Below, in pieces: positions 5,734 to 6,139 of a stretch of DNA of 6,139 bases (position 1 is its first letter; each line of letters begins with the position of its first letter). The stretch is taken from assembly GCA_030917105.1 (NCBI GenBank), contig JAUPVI010000061.1:1-6139 (forward strand), given 5' to 3'. Below the pieces are notes generated by a model. That model had not been told where the DNA came from. It searched no databases and was given only the letters and a program-made list of their open reading frames with translations. The position numbers were made by a program, and so were the translations under genes. Source of the DNA: Candidatus Babelota bacterium (GTDB taxonomy: Bacteria > Babelota > Babeliae > Babelales > JAUPTZ01).

Positions 5734-6139
5734 CTATACCGCTTTTTCGTACACCATGCCATGTTCCATAAGATACAGCACAGTCGGATCAACAAGCTTT
5801 AATAGTCCTTGTTTCTTCGCATTTTCTATATTGATACCAATCCTTAACGAATCAACGCTAATTGGTAAAACCGGCATTGAGCGTATTGGCTCTTTTTTTT
5901 CCAAAATACGCACCGCATAGCCACCAACATCGCGGCCCACGTCAAACAAACTATAGCCAAACGCCAACGCAGCTCCTTGGCCCAGTTTGTTAAGATTCAT
6001 CGTAACGTAAGAAAACTTTTGATGCTGGGTACATAATTTGGCAATGCCCTCTAAGGCTTCAAGAGTAGACGCATCAGGAAGCAACCACACCATATCGATA
6101 TCTTCCATAAATGGAGTCATTCGCTCTACTACCTCATTT
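5734..6139 (-). CDS. ABC transporter substrate-binding protein, ABC_sub_bind (TrpX-like) family; 5' end beyond window
   Basis: The minus-strand frame is open from the right window edge to a TAG at 5736-5734, showing the last 134 residues of a longer protein. It matches the second lobe and C-terminus of the ABC_sub_bind family: IDMVWLLPDASTLEALEGIA (the family's 'D-a-v-w-l-l-p-D' strand), then LGQGAALAFGYSLFDVGRDV (the 'G-a-l-a-a-l-g-v-d-y-y-e-l-G' motif), AVRILEKKEPIRSMPV, and NIENAKKQGL near the end. An ATG at 6120 lies inside the domain and is not the true start, because homologous sequence continues upstream of it (VVER before the methionine). Family members deliver small ligands, such as amino acids, to ABC importers, and the ligand here is unknown. 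It lies tail-to-tail with the exporter operon, so it is a separate transcription unit. Its second lobe resembles that of the left-edge protein, suggesting distant paralogues. Confidence 0.85.
   Translation of the reverse strand, partial: NEVVERMTPFMEDIDMVWLLPDASTLEALEGIAKLCTQHQKFSYVTMNLNKLGQGAALAFGYSLFDVGRDVGGYAVRILEKKEPIRSMPVLPISVDSLRIGINIENAKKQGLLKLVDPTVLYLMEHGMVYEKAV

Noticed and set aside
5666..5920. Plus-strand open frame of 84 codons after the ATPase gene
   Set aside because: Most of it is antisense to the right-hand substrate-binding gene, and the rest is the hairpin and repeat-like region.
1..6139. CRISPR array, tRNA or rRNA gene, insertion sequence or transposon ends
   Set aside because: I found no regularly spaced repeats, cloverleaf-like sequences, transposase motifs or terminal inverted repeats by eye.

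Overview
The window comes from a double-membraned (Gram-negative type) bacterium. The central operon encodes a TolC-type outer-membrane channel, a periplasmic adaptor and an inner-membrane ABC transporter, a set that only makes sense with two membranes. The standard genetic code reads cleanly throughout, GC content looks moderate, and clear Shine-Dalgarno sequences precede most starts. I cannot name the species. No gene here pins down a phylum; an under-sampled lineage such as a candidate phylum is possible, but that is a guess.

Layout. Positions 1-888 (minus strand) hold a substrate-binding protein of the ABC_sub_bind (TrpX-like) family, complete at its start but cut by the left window edge. 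Positions 889-1226 are a divergent intergenic region with a T-tract-rich half, a candidate minus-strand promoter and a hairpin that could mask the Shine-Dalgarno of the left gene. Positions 1227-5631 (plus strand) are a tight four-gene operon: TolC-family outer-membrane protein, MacA/HlyD-type adaptor, MacB-type FtsX permease, and ABC ATPase. Spacings are an 11-nt overlap, a 4-nt gap and an 8-nt gap. Positions 5632-5733 are a convergent intergenic region with a hairpin and a short repeat-like motif. Positions 5734-6139 (minus strand) are the C-terminal part of a second ABC_sub_bind protein, whose start lies beyond the right edge.

How they fit. The four plus-strand genes supply every part of a MacAB-TolC-like tripartite exporter. 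The ATPase and permease, fused in classical MacB, are separate polypeptides here, with the permease gene first. The substrate cannot be read from sequence. The two flanking minus-strand genes belong to a family normally paired with a different, importer-type ABC permease and ATPase, which are not in the window. They look like diverged paralogues separated by the oppositely oriented exporter operon. I see no RNA genes, insertion sequences, CRISPR arrays or clearly novel system; the main oddities are the missing signal peptide on the left substrate-binding protein and its leader structure.
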